A stretch of DNA of 64,000 nt. It comes from Pseudomonas solani. GTDB taxonomy: Bacteria > Pseudomonadota > Gammaproteobacteria > Pseudomonadales > Pseudomonadaceae. Made by a program: the position numbers and the translations under genes. The stretch is from positions 1,024,501 to 1,088,500 of the forward strand of contig NZ_AP023081.1 in the NCBI RefSeq assembly GCF_026072635.1, in the 5' to 3' direction. The notes under the pieces are model-generated. The model had not been told where the DNA came from, did no database searches, and was given only the letters and a program-made list of their open reading frames with translations. Below are positions 1 through 7,947 of this stretch, one piece after another (positions within the stretch are counted from its first letter, which is position 1; each line of letters begins with the position of its first letter).

Positions 1-33
1 CTGAAGGACCAGCTCAAGCGCCGCAAGGACTGA
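1..33 (+). CDS. C-terminal end of a truncated gene
   Basis: Only the last ten codons and the TGA stop are in the window. The peptide LKDQLKRRKD is strongly basic and helical in character. The reading frame is inferred from the stop codon and the terminator that follows 15 bases later. This is too little to name the protein. Confidence 0.5.
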   Translation: MKDQLKRRKD

Positions 34-48
34 GCGAAGGTGCAAACG

Positions 49-77
49 AAAAAGCCCGGCTAAATGCCGGGCTTTTT
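49..77 (+). terminator. Rho-independent terminator
   Basis: A perfect 12-bp stem (AAAAAGCCCGGC at 49-60 pairing with 66-77) has a 5-nt loop and ends in a T tract. It sits just after the first partial gene. Because both arms end in an A/T run it could also end transcription of the GST gene coming from the other strand. Confidence 0.9.
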
Positions 78-91
78 TGTGCGCCTGCGGA

Positions 92-1027
92 TCAGCGTGC
101 TTCGATGCGGAAGCCCACACGGGGGAAGTGCACATGCACCACGCCGGCGCGCTCGTCCTCGCGACGCAGGATCAGCTCCTCGCGGCCGGCGAATACCAGC
201 TCGCCTTCCACCGGGTCGACGCCATAGTCGGTGGCGGCGATGGCCACCTTCTGCCCGGCGGTGAAGCCGTTGATGTCGAAGAAGGGCTCATCCGGCAGCG
301 CCGCGGGTTCGGCGGCGCGGGCGATCTCGATGGCGTCGGCGGCGCTCAGCTCGCTGGAGGCGCCATGGCCGAAGCCGAGCACACGGCCCAGCCAGGCGGC
401 GACCGCCGGGTAGTCGTCCACCAGCGGCGCGGTGACCGGGGTGGCCTTGAGGAACCACAGGCAATGGGCCAGGGAGAAGTCGGCCATGCTCGGCTCGCCG
501 AAGAGGAAGTCACCCTCCTCGCGGCCCAACTGCTGCTCCAGGCGGGCCATGAAGGTCGGCCAGTTGTGCTTGGCCACCTCGGCCGGCAGGCGCGCGGCGG
601 TGCCGCCGCTGAACAGCCCGGCACGGTCGGCGATAAAGGCCTTGATCGCCTCCGGCGGCAGCTTGCCGAAGCGCACGGCGATGGATTCGGGCTGGAACAC
701 CAGGCTCACCGCGTGCTGGAAGATCACCGAATCCACCCAGTGGCAGAAGCTCGCCACGTTGAATTCCTGGCCCGCCGGGATCAACGCCGGCACGGCCTTC
801 TCCGCCTCCAGGCGGCGGGCGATCAGCGCGGTGTCGCAGTAGATGTCGGCGCCGATCTGCAGCACCGGGGTCTTGCGGTAGCCGCCGGTGAGGGGCATCA
901 GGTCTGGCTTGGGCATCAGCGGCGGAATGTGCACCGAACGCCAGGACAGCTGCTTGAAGCCCAGCAGCAGGCGCGCCTTCTCGGCGAAGGGGGATGTGGG
1001 GTAGTGGTGCAGGATCAACTCGTGCAT
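92..1027 (-). CDS. Glutathione S-transferase family protein
   Basis: This 311-residue protein starts with a thioredoxin-fold GST N-terminal domain: HHYPTSPFAEKAR at about residues 7-19 gives the first strand and active-site loop, and TPVLQIG followed by D-T-A-L-I at about 53-70 gives the cis-Pro and gamma-Glu-binding Ser/Thr region. A helical GST C-terminal domain follows to about residue 225, and an extra segment of some 80 residues makes the protein longer than a usual GST of 200-230 residues. It is probably cytosolic. The substrate cannot be told from sequence. It stands alone, with the hicAB region upstream and the terminator at 49-77 downstream. Confidence 0.85.
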   Translation of the reverse strand: MHELILHHYPTSPFAEKARLLLGFKQLSWRSVHIPPLMPKPDLMPLTGGYRKTPVLQIGADIYCDTALIARRLEAEKAVPALIPAGQEFNVASFCHWVDSVIFQHAVSLVFQPESIAVRFGKLPPEAIKAFIADRAGLFSGGTAARLPAEVAKHNWPTFMARLEQQLGREEGDFLFGEPSMADFSLAHCLWFLKATPVTAPLVDDYPAVAAWLGRVLGFGHGASSELSAADAIEIARAAEPAALPDEPFFDINGFTAGQKVAIAATDYGVDPVEGELVFAGREELILRREDERAGVVHVHFPRVGFRIEAR

Positions 1028-1080
1028 GGCGGGCTCCGTATCGTTCTTGTTCAGGCTGGGCAGCTTAGCCGCCCTGGGGT

Positions 1081-1180
1081 TCAGGGCCTATCCGCTGGCG
1101 CTGATGGCGTGCCATCAGCCGCAGCTATTTAGTAGCGCCAGGCCAGCGTCTGGGCCGGGCTGGAATGGAAGCAGCGCGCC
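1081..1180 (-). pseudogene. Relic of a GIY-YIG gene 3' part
   Basis: Bases 1081-1107 are identical to 1973-1999, the stop codon and last codons of the intact GIY-YIG gene. Bases 1142-1180 match 2110-2150 inside the same gene with only a few differences. Between the two blocks the relic is about 75 bp shorter than the intact gene. It is therefore a decayed, internally deleted second copy of the 3' half of that gene, now on the far side of hicAB. No open reading frame remains. Confidence 0.75.
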
Positions 1181-1195
1181 CAGGCTCGGCCACCG

Positions 1196-1603
1196 TCAAC
1201 CGGCATCCGAAAGCTCGCGCAACGCGGCAGTGGCGAGAAAGCCGGACCGTGAGGCGTAGCGGGCGTCCTTACTCACACGCTCATCGATCCGCTGCAGAAG
1301 ATTCTCCGGCAGGGTGGCATTGAAGCGTACGGCCTTGCCTAGGTAGGGCGTCACGTCGAACTCGACCACCGCCCACACGCCGCCGGCAAAGTCGGGATTA
1401 CCAATATGGAAGTCAATCTGCTGCGCTTGAGGCAGTGCCTCGCCATCCGCCACCAGGCCTTCGAAGTGAAGGGCAAGCGCCTCCTTCACGTTCTCCAGGG
1501 CTTCCGCCACGGTAGCGCCCGCAGAGAAACAACCCGGCACGTCCGGCACGGTTACGCCGTAGTCAGAGTCAGGGTCCTTATGCAGAACGAGGGGGAATTT
1601 CAT
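1196..1603 (-). CDS. hicB: HicB family antitoxin
   Basis: The 135-residue protein has the HicB partial RNase-H-like fold at residues 1-65 (the segment Y-G-V-T-V-P-D-V-P-G-C-F-S-A-G is typical) and a ribbon-helix-helix-like DNA-binding tail at about 92-130 (RIDERVSKDARYASRSGF). HicB neutralises the mRNA-cleaving toxin HicA and represses its own operon. The gene is intact and begins 35 bases after the end of the broken hicA. Here it may survive as an orphan repressor or as an anti-toxin against other HicA proteins. Confidence 0.9.
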   Translation of the reverse strand: MKFPLVLHKDPDSDYGVTVPDVPGCFSAGATVAEALENVKEALALHFEGLVADGEALPQAQQIDFHIGNPDFAGGVWAVVEFDVTPYLGKAVRFNATLPENLLQRIDERVSKDARYASRSGFLATAALRELSDAG

Positions 1604-1638
1604 GGTGTTTACACTCCGTGTGTTGCGAAGCGATGGCC

Positions 1639-1820
1639 TCAGAGAAGGCCGGCTTGTTTCAGGATGCTGCGTACCGTCCCTATGGGTAGATCACTCTTGG
1701 GGTGTGGGACCATGACCCGTCCCGGTTTATTCGGTGCTTGAACGGATGGTGACTGCCTTTCACCTCCACCTCGTACCAGCCATCCACCTTGATCTTCTCT
1801 ATCACCTCACGACTGCGCAT
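1639..1820 (-). pseudogene. hicA: Frameshifted HicA toxin gene
   Basis: From the ATG at 1820 (GGAGG site just upstream) the frame gives M-R-S-R-E-V-I-E and the catalytic-His region K-G-S-H-H-P-F-K-H, then runs out of frame to a stop after 46 codons. The remainder of a HicA, from P-N-K-P-G-R-V through the conserved P-H-P-K-S-D-L-P and G-T-V-R-S-I-L-K-Q-A, continues in the -1 frame to a stop at 1639-1641. One missing C near 1732-1736 explains it: restoring it gives a normal 60-residue HicA. The toxin is predicted inactive. A sequencing error is the main alternative. It is too short for common ORF cut-offs. Confidence 0.8.
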
Positions 1821-1841
1821 CGTGGCCTCCCTACGCGCATA

Positions 1842-1858
1842 GTGTGTACCGTACACAC
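1842..1858. promoter_or_regulatory. Palindrome upstream of hicA, likely HicB operator
   Basis: A perfect inverted repeat with 8-bp arms (GTGTGTAC and GTACACAC) around one central base lies 22 bp upstream of the hicA start. On the minus strand it is followed directly by TATGCG, which could be a -10 element. HicB proteins autoregulate by binding such palindromes in the operon promoter. Binding here is inferred. Confidence 0.6.
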
Positions 1859-1972
1859 CAAATATGGGGCGCGCAATGAAAACACACAGGATACGAACGA
1901 ATCCGTGGCTGTGATTTCGTCCCCGTAGCCGATACCGCCACGGGCCAGCGGCGGCGCTGGCCTGCCCCGGGC

Positions 1973-2272
1973 TCAGGGCCTATCCGCTGGCGCTGATGGT
2001 GCAGCGATGTACGCCTTGGCCAGCGCTTCCTTGGCGGCCTTGCGCAGGTTCTTGATGGCGCGCTCGCGGCGCAGGGCGTCGCCCTTGCCCGGGCACTCTT
2101 CGATATAGACCAGCGCCTGGGCCGGGCTGGAATGGAAGAAGCGCGCGCCCTTGCCGCTCTGGTGCTGGGCGAAGCGGCGTTGCGGGTCGTCGCTGATGCC
2201 GCAGTAGAGCGCGCCGTTGGCGGCCCGCACCAGGTAGACGAACCAGGGCCGTGGTGGTGGAACCTCGCTCAT
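1973..2272 (-). CDS. GIY-YIG nuclease-fold protein (UPF0213/YhbQ type)
   Basis: The protein of about 99 residues has the GIY-YIG core F-V-Y-L-V-R-A..G-A-L-Y-C-G-I-S-D-D near its N-terminus, then R-R-F-A-Q-H and the later Y-x-E segment typical of the small stand-alone YhbQ/UPF0213 group. Members are predicted single-domain DNA endonucleases of little-known role. I chose the ATG at 2272 because it overlaps the stop of the upstream GST gene by four bases (ATGA), which suggests translational coupling; a longer start at 2302 would intrude into that gene. The 3' end is partly duplicated at 1081-1180. Confidence 0.85.
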   Translation of the reverse strand: MSEVPPPRPWFVYLVRAANGALYCGISDDPQRRFAQHQSGKGARFFHSSPAQALVYIEECPGKGDALRRERAIKNLRKAAKEALAKAYIAAPSAPADRP

Positions 2273-2967
2273 GCCCAGGCCACCTCGCGCATGCGCTGGC
2301 AATAATCAACCAGGTGCGGGTACTCGCGGGCGAGGCGGTTGAGCGGGGTTTCCAGGGTGCACTGCACCAGATTGGCCAGCAGCCCGTAGGCGGAGGCATC
2401 GGCGCTGCAGGGGCGCTCGCCGCCGAAGAAGGCATTCGTGCCGAGCAGGTCGGTGAGGCCTTGCAAGTCCTCGCGGGCGAACACCAGCAGGTCTTCGCGA
2501 TCGTGACGGCCAAGGCCCTGGGCCAGCAGGTCACGGCGGACCTTGCGTCGCACCAGCGCCGGGATCAGGCGCTGGGCCACGGGCCCGAGGTTGCCGAAGA
2601 AGGCCTGGCGGGTCTGCTGCCAGCCCTCCTCCTCCAGCCAGCGGAAGTACACCAGCAGCCAATAGAGGTGCTCGTCGCAGACGCGGGTGACGGCCAGGGC
2701 GCGTCCACGGCCGGCCTCGTCGAGGTGGTCGTCCAGGGAGAGTTGTAGGCGCTCGGTGAGCACCCGCTGGATGATCGCGGTATCGGCGATCAGCTCGCCG
2801 TCGAAGTCGATGTAGGGCAGCTTGCCCTTGGGGCCGCGCCGAGGGTCCATCAGGGTTTGCGCCTGGTACTGCACGCGCGCCAGGCGCAGGAAGGTCTCCA
2901 GCTTGAGGCAGAAGGGGCTGGCGTTGGGCACATCGAACCCGGCGGGAAACTGGAACAGCCTGATCAT
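2269..2967 (-). CDS. Glutathione S-transferase family protein
   Basis: The 232-residue protein begins MIRLFQFP and has a GST N-terminal thioredoxin-like fold with G-K-L-P-Y-I-D-F-D-G (cis-Pro) and a D-T-A-I-I segment, then an all-helical C-terminal half. The pattern S-P-F-C-L-K-L-E-T-F-L resembles the metaxin/Tom37-like GST branch found in bacteria. The ATG at 2967 is preferred over an in-frame TTG at 2982. It forms a two-gene unit with the GIY-YIG gene. Substrate unknown. Confidence 0.8.
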   Translation of the reverse strand: MIRLFQFPAGFDVPNASPFCLKLETFLRLARVQYQAQTLMDPRRGPKGKLPYIDFDGELIADTAIIQRVLTERLQLSLDDHLDEAGRGRALAVTRVCDEHLYWLLVYFRWLEEEGWQQTRQAFFGNLGPVAQRLIPALVRRKVRRDLLAQGLGRHDREDLLVFAREDLQGLTDLLGTNAFFGGERPCSADASAYGLLANLVQCTLETPLNRLAREYPHLVDYCQRMREVAWA

Positions 2968-3057
2968 GATGGATACCGGCAAGAGATTCGCCGGCGAGCT
3001 TAGGCAATATTGCGCGGCGCAGCCACCCGCCGATGATCGGGCCGCGCCCCGTCCACT

Positions 3058-3528
3058 TCAGCGTTGGGCGCGGAACGCCGCCAGGCCCCGGGCCGCCTGC
3101 TGGCGGATGGCGTTCTGCACCGGCGGCAGCCAGCCCAGCAGCAGGCCCTTGGCGCCCAGCGCCTGGCGGGCCCAGCGCCACAGGTCGAAGCTGTCGCGGT
3201 GCTCGACGATCAGGCCGTTCTCGAAGCGGAAGCGCGCCTCGATGCGGTTGACCACGGTGCGCCCGGTCTGGCTGAACAGGTAGGTGGCGACCCAGCGCGC
3301 GCGGCCTTCATGCTCATCGGCCTCGACGCCGTCGAAGGTCAGGGAAAAGGCCTGGGCACGGCTGGCCAGCATGCGCCACATGTCCGCCGCCTCGGTACCG
3401 CGCAGGTCGGTGAACACCGGGTCGGCGAAGCGCACGTCGGCGGCGTAGCAGCCGGCCATGGTCTCGGCGTCCAGAACCTGGAAGGCGCGATAGAAGCGTT
3501 CGATGAGGGCAGCGTTGGGATGGCTCAT
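3058..3528 (-). CDS. NTF2/SnoaL-like family protein
   Basis: The 156-residue protein has the pattern of the cone-shaped NTF2/SnoaL fold: an N-terminal helix A-A-L-I-E-R-F-Y-R-A-F, then C-Y-A-A-D-V-R-F-A-D-P-V-F and later beta strands with R-W-V-A-T-Y and I-E-A-R-F-R-F-E-N-G-L-I-V-E-H. Such proteins are small enzymes (isomerases, cyclases) or binding proteins, and the reaction cannot be guessed. It is transcribed divergently from the GlxA-type regulator with a 118-bp gap, so that regulator may control it. The longer upstream reading frame is antisense to the regulator and was not used. Confidence 0.75.
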   Translation of the reverse strand: MSHPNAALIERFYRAFQVLDAETMAGCYAADVRFADPVFTDLRGTEAADMWRMLASRAQAFSLTFDGVEADEHEGRARWVATYLFSQTGRTVVNRIEARFRFENGLIVEHRDSFDLWRWARQALGAKGLLLGWLPPVQNAIRQQAARGLAAFRAQR

Positions 3529-3646
3529 GGCGATGCTCGTGGCGATTGGGATGAGGAGAGTATCGACGGCTTTCCGCCCGGCGGCGATTGGCTGCATCGC
3601 CATCTTTGTGGCAATAATCGCCACCTTCCTGTTCGAGACACCGCCG

Positions 3647-4597
3647 ATGATCCGCATCGCCCTGCTGGTCTGCCCGCAAACGGTCTGCTCCAGCCTGGCC
3701 ATGGCCGACGACGCCTTCCGCCTGGCCAACACCCTGGCGGGCGAGGCGCTGTTCGAGGTGCTGCGGGTCAGCCGCGACGGCCAGCCGGTGGACCTGGGCA
3801 TGGCCAGCATCCGCGTCGACGGCGACCTGGCCCTGGCCGCCGAGGCACAACTGGTGATGCTGCCGGCCACCGGCAGCGCGGTGGAGCGCAGCATCAAGGG
3901 CAATCCCGACCTCTTGCACTGGCTGGCACGGCGCCCGGCCACCCAGCAGGTGGCCAGCCTGTGCAGCAGCGCCTTCCTCCTCGGCGCCGCCGGCCTGCTC
4001 GACGGCCGCCGCGCCACCACCCACTGGGCGCTGGCCGGTGCCTTCCGCCAGCGCTTCCCCCAGGTGCGCCTGCAACCCGATGAGCTGCTCACCGAGGACG
4101 GCAACCTGTTCTGCTCCGGTGGCGCCCAGGCCGGGCTCGACCTGTGCCTGCACCTGATCGCCTGGCACGGCGGCGACTGGCTGGCGCAGCGGGTGGCCGG
4201 TGCCCTGGTGTTCGACCGTGAGCGCGGCCGCCAGTCACGCTTCACCCCGCTGCTGCCGGACGTGCCGGGAGACGCCCAGCTCGGCCCGCTGCTGGCCTGG
4301 ATGCAGCGCCACCACGCCGAGCCCATCGATCTCAAGGGCCTGGCCGAACGCGCCCACTGTTCGACCCGCACCCTGCTGCGGCGCTTCCGCACCGCCACCG
4401 GCCTGACCCCGAACGACTACGTGCAACGCTTGCGCATCGCCGCCGCCCAATCCGCCCTGCGCAACCCCTCCCGCTCCCTGGAGCAGGTGGCGCAGCAGGT
4501 GGGCTACAGCGACCGCGCCACCTTCGCCAAGCTGTTCAAGCAGCTCTGCGGCGAAACACCCGGAGCCTTCCGCCGGCGCCTGCGGGAACAGGCGTGA
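3647..4597 (+). CDS. GlxA-family AraC-type transcriptional regulator
   Basis: The 316-residue protein has an N-terminal DJ-1/PfpI-like domain (about residues 1-190; S-L-C-S-S-A-F-L-L-G-A-A-G-L-L-D-G is the nucleophile-elbow region with a Cys) and a C-terminal AraC helix-turn-helix pair (about 215-316; C-S-T-R-T-L-L-R-R-F and later V-A-Q-Q-V-G-Y-S-D). This is the layout of GlxA/ArgR-type regulators, several of which respond to amines or quaternary-ammonium compounds. I start at ATG 3647 (MIRIALLV); the upstream in-frame extension lies in the divergent promoter region. Target genes are unknown; the divergent NTF2-like gene is the obvious candidate. Confidence 0.85.
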   Translation: MIRIALLVCPQTVCSSLAMADDAFRLANTLAGEALFEVLRVSRDGQPVDLGMASIRVDGDLALAAEAQLVMLPATGSAVERSIKGNPDLLHWLARRPATQQVASLCSSAFLLGAAGLLDGRRATTHWALAGAFRQRFPQVRLQPDELLTEDGNLFCSGGAQAGLDLCLHLIAWHGGDWLAQRVAGALVFDRERGRQSRFTPLLPDVPGDAQLGPLLAWMQRHHAEPIDLKGLAERAHCSTRTLLRRFRTATGLTPNDYVQRLRIAAAQSALRNPSRSLEQVAQQVGYSDRATFAKLFKQLCGETPGAFRRRLREQA

Positions 4598-4612
4598 TCC
4601 GCGTTATGCCCT

Positions 4613-4677
4613 TGTAGTCCGTGCTTCAGCGCGGGAGCGGAGTGGCCGGCATTCCCGGACTGAAGTCCGGGCTACGG
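4613..4677. repeat. REPIN-like doublet of REP palindromes
   Basis: Two inverted GTAGYCCG..CTTCAG-type hairpins face each other. The reverse complement of this 65-bp block closely matches the block at 48274-48337. The second half (CCCGGACTGAAGTCCGGGCTAC) is a near-perfect palindrome and the first half is decayed. A single half also occurs at 58608-58630. Confidence 0.75.
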
Positions 4678-4695
4678 GCTGCAGCCTCCACTGCG

Positions 4696-4780
4696 AAAAG
4701 TGACTCGCCCGGGGGGCGAAACCAGAAGGCCCAGCAAAGCTCGAGAATCAGCTGAGCTCGAATTTTCCAACGACACCTAT
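4696..4780. repeat. Copy of a dispersed 85-bp repeat
   Basis: This segment, which begins GACTCGCCCGGGG and GCGAAACCAGAA after a short A run, matches 52817-52903 across its length with scattered changes. It has no coding capacity. It lies between the regulator gene and the aap operon, next to a REPIN-like element. Confidence 0.65.
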
Positions 4781-4816
4781 TGCTTACATCGCCCTTGAAA
4801 TCCCCCGTCGGAAATG

Positions 4817-4840
4817 AAAAAGGGGCCCGAAGGCCCCTTT
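4817..4840 (-). terminator. Terminator of the aap operon
   Basis: Read on the minus strand, GGGGCC, a TTCG tetraloop, GGCCCC and a run of five T follow the aapP stop by about 18 bases. The T runs on both sides would let it act in both directions. Confidence 0.9.
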
Positions 4841-4857
4841 CCGTATCACGCTGGCGA

Positions 4858-5619
4858 TCAGTGCAGGATCTGCCCGAGGAACAGCTTGGTGCGCTCGTTC
4901 TGCGGGTTGTCGAAGAAGGCGTTGGGTTCGTTCTGTTCGACGATCTCGCCCTTGTCCATGAAGATCACCCGGTCCGCCACGGTACGGGCGAAGCCCATCT
5001 CGTGGGTCACGCAGAGCATGGTCATGCCGTCCTGGGCCAGGCCGACCATGGTGTCGAGCACTTCCTTCACCATCTCGGGGTCGAGGGCGGAGGTGGGTTC
5101 GTCGAACAGCATGATCTTCGGTTTCATGCACAGGGCACGGGCGATGGCCACGCGCTGCTGCTGGCCACCGGAGAGCTGGCCGGGGAACTTGTTGGCCTGC
5201 TCGGGGATGCGCACGCGCTCCAGGTAGTGCATGGCGATTTCCTCGGCCTTGCGCTTGGGCAGCTTGCGCACCCACATAGGTGCCAGGGTGCAGTTCTGCA
5301 GCACGGTGAGGTGTGGGAACAGGTTGAAGTGCTGGAACACCATGCCCACCTCGCGGCGGATCGCCTCGATCTGCTTGAGGTCGTTGGTCAGCTCGGTGCC
5401 GTCGACGATGATCCGCCCCTGCTGGTGTTCCTCCAGGCGGTTGATGCAGCGGATGGTGGTCGACTTGCCGGAACCGGACGGGCCGCAAAGCACGATGCGC
5501 TCGCCCTGCCTGACGTTCAGGTTGATGTCCTTGAGCACGTGGAACTGCCCGTACCACTTGTTCACGCCCTGCAGCTGGATGATCGGCGCAGCGGCGTCTT
5601 TCTGGATGGCTTCACTCAT
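4858..5619 (-). CDS. aapP: Amino-acid ABC transporter ATP-binding protein
   Basis: The 253-residue ATPase has a Walker A GPSGSGKST at about 46-54, the signature LSGGQQQRVAIARAL at about 148-162, Walker B IMLFDEPTSALDPE and the switch His in C-V-T-H-E. It belongs to the polar amino-acid transporter branch (GlnQ/AapP/BztD) and powers uptake through AapQM from the cytoplasmic face. It is the last gene of the aapJQMP operon, 13 bases after aapM, and is followed by a strong terminator. Confidence 0.92.
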   Translation of the reverse strand: MSEAIQKDAAAPIIQLQGVNKWYGQFHVLKDINLNVRQGERIVLCGPSGSGKSTTIRCINRLEEHQQGRIIVDGTELTNDLKQIEAIRREVGMVFQHFNLFPHLTVLQNCTLAPMWVRKLPKRKAEEIAMHYLERVRIPEQANKFPGQLSGGQQQRVAIARALCMKPKIMLFDEPTSALDPEMVKEVLDTMVGLAQDGMTMLCVTHEMGFARTVADRVIFMDKGEIVEQNEPNAFFDNPQNERTKLFLGQILH

Positions 5620-5632
5620 TCGAATCTCTCTC

Positions 5633-6727
5633 CTAACGCTTGTGCCCGGTGTTCAGCTTCTGTTCGAGGCGCATGGAATAGCGCGACATGCTGAAGCAGA
5701 AGATCCAGTAGACCAGGGCGGCGAATACGTAGCCTTCGGTGGACATGCCCAGCCATTTCGGGTCGGTGGTCGCCTGCTTGATGCTGTTGAGCAGGTCGAA
5801 CAGGCCGATGATGATCACCAGGCTGGTGTCCTTGAACAGGGCGATGAAGGTGTTGACGATGCCGGGGATGACCATCTTCAGGGCCTGGGGCAGGATCACC
5901 AGCGCGGTGCTGCGCCAGTAGCCCAGGCCGAGGCCGGCGGCAGCTTCGTACTGGCCCTTGGGGATGGCCTGCAGGCCGCCACGGACCACTTCGGCGATAT
6001 AGGCCGCCTCGAAGAAGATCACCATCACCAGCGCCCGCAGCAGCTTGTCGAGGTTCATGCCTTCGGGCAGGAACAGCGGCAGCATCACCGAAGACATGAA
6101 CAGCACGGTGATCAGCGGTACGCCACGCCAGAACTCGATGAAGGTCACGCAGATGACCTTGATCGCCGGCAGTTTCGAGCGCCGTCCCAGCGCCAGCAGG
6201 ATGCCCAGGGGCAGCGCGCCGACGATGCCGACATAGGCGATCACCAGGGTCAGCATCAGGCCGCCCCAGCGGCTGGTCGACACCTCCTGCAGACCCAGGC
6301 CGCCATGCAGCAGCCAGAAGGCCACCAGCGGGTAGATCACCAGGAAGCCGATGCCGTAGAAGGCCTTGTGCGGGGTGCGTTTGATGAACAGCGGCGCCAC
6401 GCCGATGATCGCCAGCCACACGGTGACATCCACCCGCCAGCGCAGCTCGCTGGGGTAGAAGCCATACATGAACTGACCGAAGCGTTGCTGGATGAACACC
6501 CAGCAGGCGCCTTCACCGGTGCAGTCGGCGCGGGTGCTGCCGCTCCAGGTGGCGTGGATGAAGGCCCAGTTGAGGATGGGCGGGATGATCAGCCACAGCA
6601 GGTACAGCGACAGTGCGGTGAGCACCACGTGCAACGGGCTGGCGAACAGGTTATGACGCAGCCAGGCGACCGGGCCCACCACTGTGCTGGGTGGCGGCTG
6701 GTCGGGCTTGAAGGTATGCGATGTCAT
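5633..6727 (-). CDS. aapM: Amino-acid ABC transporter permease
   Basis: The 364-residue inner-membrane protein is of the HisMQ permease family with an N-terminal extension typical of AapM/BztC. Several hydrophobic segments are clear (for example V-L-T-A-L-S-L-Y-L-L-W-L-I). The EAA loop that docks the ATPase is in the C-terminal third (E-A-A-A-G-L-G-L-G-Y-W-R-S). It pairs with AapQ to form the channel. It starts 10 bases after the aapQ stop. Confidence 0.92.
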   Translation of the reverse strand: MTSHTFKPDQPPPSTVVGPVAWLRHNLFASPLHVVLTALSLYLLWLIIPPILNWAFIHATWSGSTRADCTGEGACWVFIQQRFGQFMYGFYPSELRWRVDVTVWLAIIGVAPLFIKRTPHKAFYGIGFLVIYPLVAFWLLHGGLGLQEVSTSRWGGLMLTLVIAYVGIVGALPLGILLALGRRSKLPAIKVICVTFIEFWRGVPLITVLFMSSVMLPLFLPEGMNLDKLLRALVMVIFFEAAYIAEVVRGGLQAIPKGQYEAAAGLGLGYWRSTALVILPQALKMVIPGIVNTFIALFKDTSLVIIIGLFDLLNSIKQATTDPKWLGMSTEGYVFAALVYWIFCFSMSRYSMRLEQKLNTGHKR

Positions 6728-6737
6728 GTCAGTGCCC

Positions 6738-7922
6738 TCACCGCTCGATCAGCGCGATGCGCTTGTTGTACCAGTTCATCAGCAGGGAAATGCTGATGCT
6801 GATGGCCAGGTAGACGCTCATGGTGATGGCCATGACCTCGATGGCCTGGCCAGTCTGGTTGAGCGTGGTACCGGCGAACAGCGAGACCATGTCCGGGTAG
6901 CCGATGCCGGCCGCCAGGGACGAGTTCTTCGCCAGGTTCAGGTACTGGCTGGTGAGCGGCGGGATGATCACCCGCAGGGCCTGGGGCACGATGACCAGGC
7001 GCAGCGTCTGCCCGGGGCGAATGCCCAGGGAGTGCGCCGCTTCGGTCTGGCCGTGGCTGACCGACTGGATGCCGGCCCGCACCGTCTCGCCGATGAAGGC
7101 GGCGGTGTAGATCGACAGCGCCAGCATCAACGCGATCAGTTCCGGGATCACCACCCAGCCACCGCGGAAGTTGAAGCCGGTCAGTTGCGGCACTTCCCAG
7201 TGGAAGGGGCTGCCCATCACCAGGGCGGCGAGGCTGGGCAGCACCACCAGCAGGGCGAGGGTGCTCAGCAGTACCGGGAAGCGCTGGCCGGTGGCATGGC
7301 GCCGCGCCCGGGCCCAACGCCACACCAGCACACTGGCGACCAGCGCCACCACGACGGCGATCAGGAAGGGCCAGAAGCCGTCGGCCATGGTGGGCGACGG
7401 CATGTACAGGCCACGGTTGTTGATGAAGAAGGTGTCACCGAAGCTCATGCTCTGCCGCGGGCCCGGCATGGGCAGCATCACGGCGAAGTACCAGAAGAAG
7501 ATCTGCAGCAGCGGCGGGATGTTGCGGAAGGTCTCGATGTAGACGGTCGCCAGCTTGCGAATCAGCCAGTTGGGCGAAAGCCGCGCGACACCGAGAATGA
7601 AGCCGAGAACGGTCGCCAGGATGATGCCGACCACGGTCACCAGCAGGGTGTTGAGCAGGCCGATGAAGAAGACGCGCCCGTAGGTGTCGCTCTCCTTGTA
7701 GTCGATCAGGTGCTGGGAGATGCCGAAGCCGGCGCTCTGATCGAGGAAGCCGAAGCCGGAGATGATCCCGCGCTTTTCCAGGTTGACCTGGGTGTTGTGG
7801 AAGAGGAACCAGCCGAACGCCACGACGGCGACTACGGCGATGATCTGGAATAGCCACGCGCGCGTCTGCGGGTCGGTCAGGACCGATCCACGGACACGCG
7901 GGGCTTGGGAAGTTTTCTGCAT
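6738..7922 (-). CDS. aapQ: Amino-acid ABC transporter permease
   Basis: This 394-residue membrane protein is the second permease of the general L-amino-acid transporter. Its N-terminus is cytoplasmic, followed by a first membrane helix (L-F-Q-I-I-A-V-V-A-V-V-A-F-G-W-F-L-F) and, near residue 75, the start of the transmembrane domain. The EAA loop reads E-A-A-H-S-L-G-I-R-P-G-Q near the C-terminal end. Together with AapM it is expected to import many polar L-amino acids. A long hairpin separates it from aapJ. Confidence 0.92.
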   Translation of the reverse strand: MQKTSQAPRVRGSVLTDPQTRAWLFQIIAVVAVVAFGWFLFHNTQVNLEKRGIISGFGFLDQSAGFGISQHLIDYKESDTYGRVFFIGLLNTLLVTVVGIILATVLGFILGVARLSPNWLIRKLATVYIETFRNIPPLLQIFFWYFAVMLPMPGPRQSMSFGDTFFINNRGLYMPSPTMADGFWPFLIAVVVALVASVLVWRWARARRHATGQRFPVLLSTLALLVVLPSLAALVMGSPFHWEVPQLTGFNFRGGWVVIPELIALMLALSIYTAAFIGETVRAGIQSVSHGQTEAAHSLGIRPGQTLRLVIVPQALRVIIPPLTSQYLNLAKNSSLAAGIGYPDMVSLFAGTTLNQTGQAIEVMAITMSVYLAISISISLLMNWYNKRIALIER

Positions 7923-7947
7923 GACAGCCCTCGTCGGTTGGAACTGG

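Noticed and set aside
77..1132. Long plus-strand reading frame of 351 codons
   Set aside because: It is the antisense of the GST gene at 92-1027 and has a composition (many Gly, Gln, Arg, His) typical of shadow frames in GC-rich DNA.
1700..1760. Programmed frameshift joining the two hicA frames
   Set aside because: There is no slippery heptamer such as A6 or X-XXY-YYZ at the join; a plain deletion is simpler.
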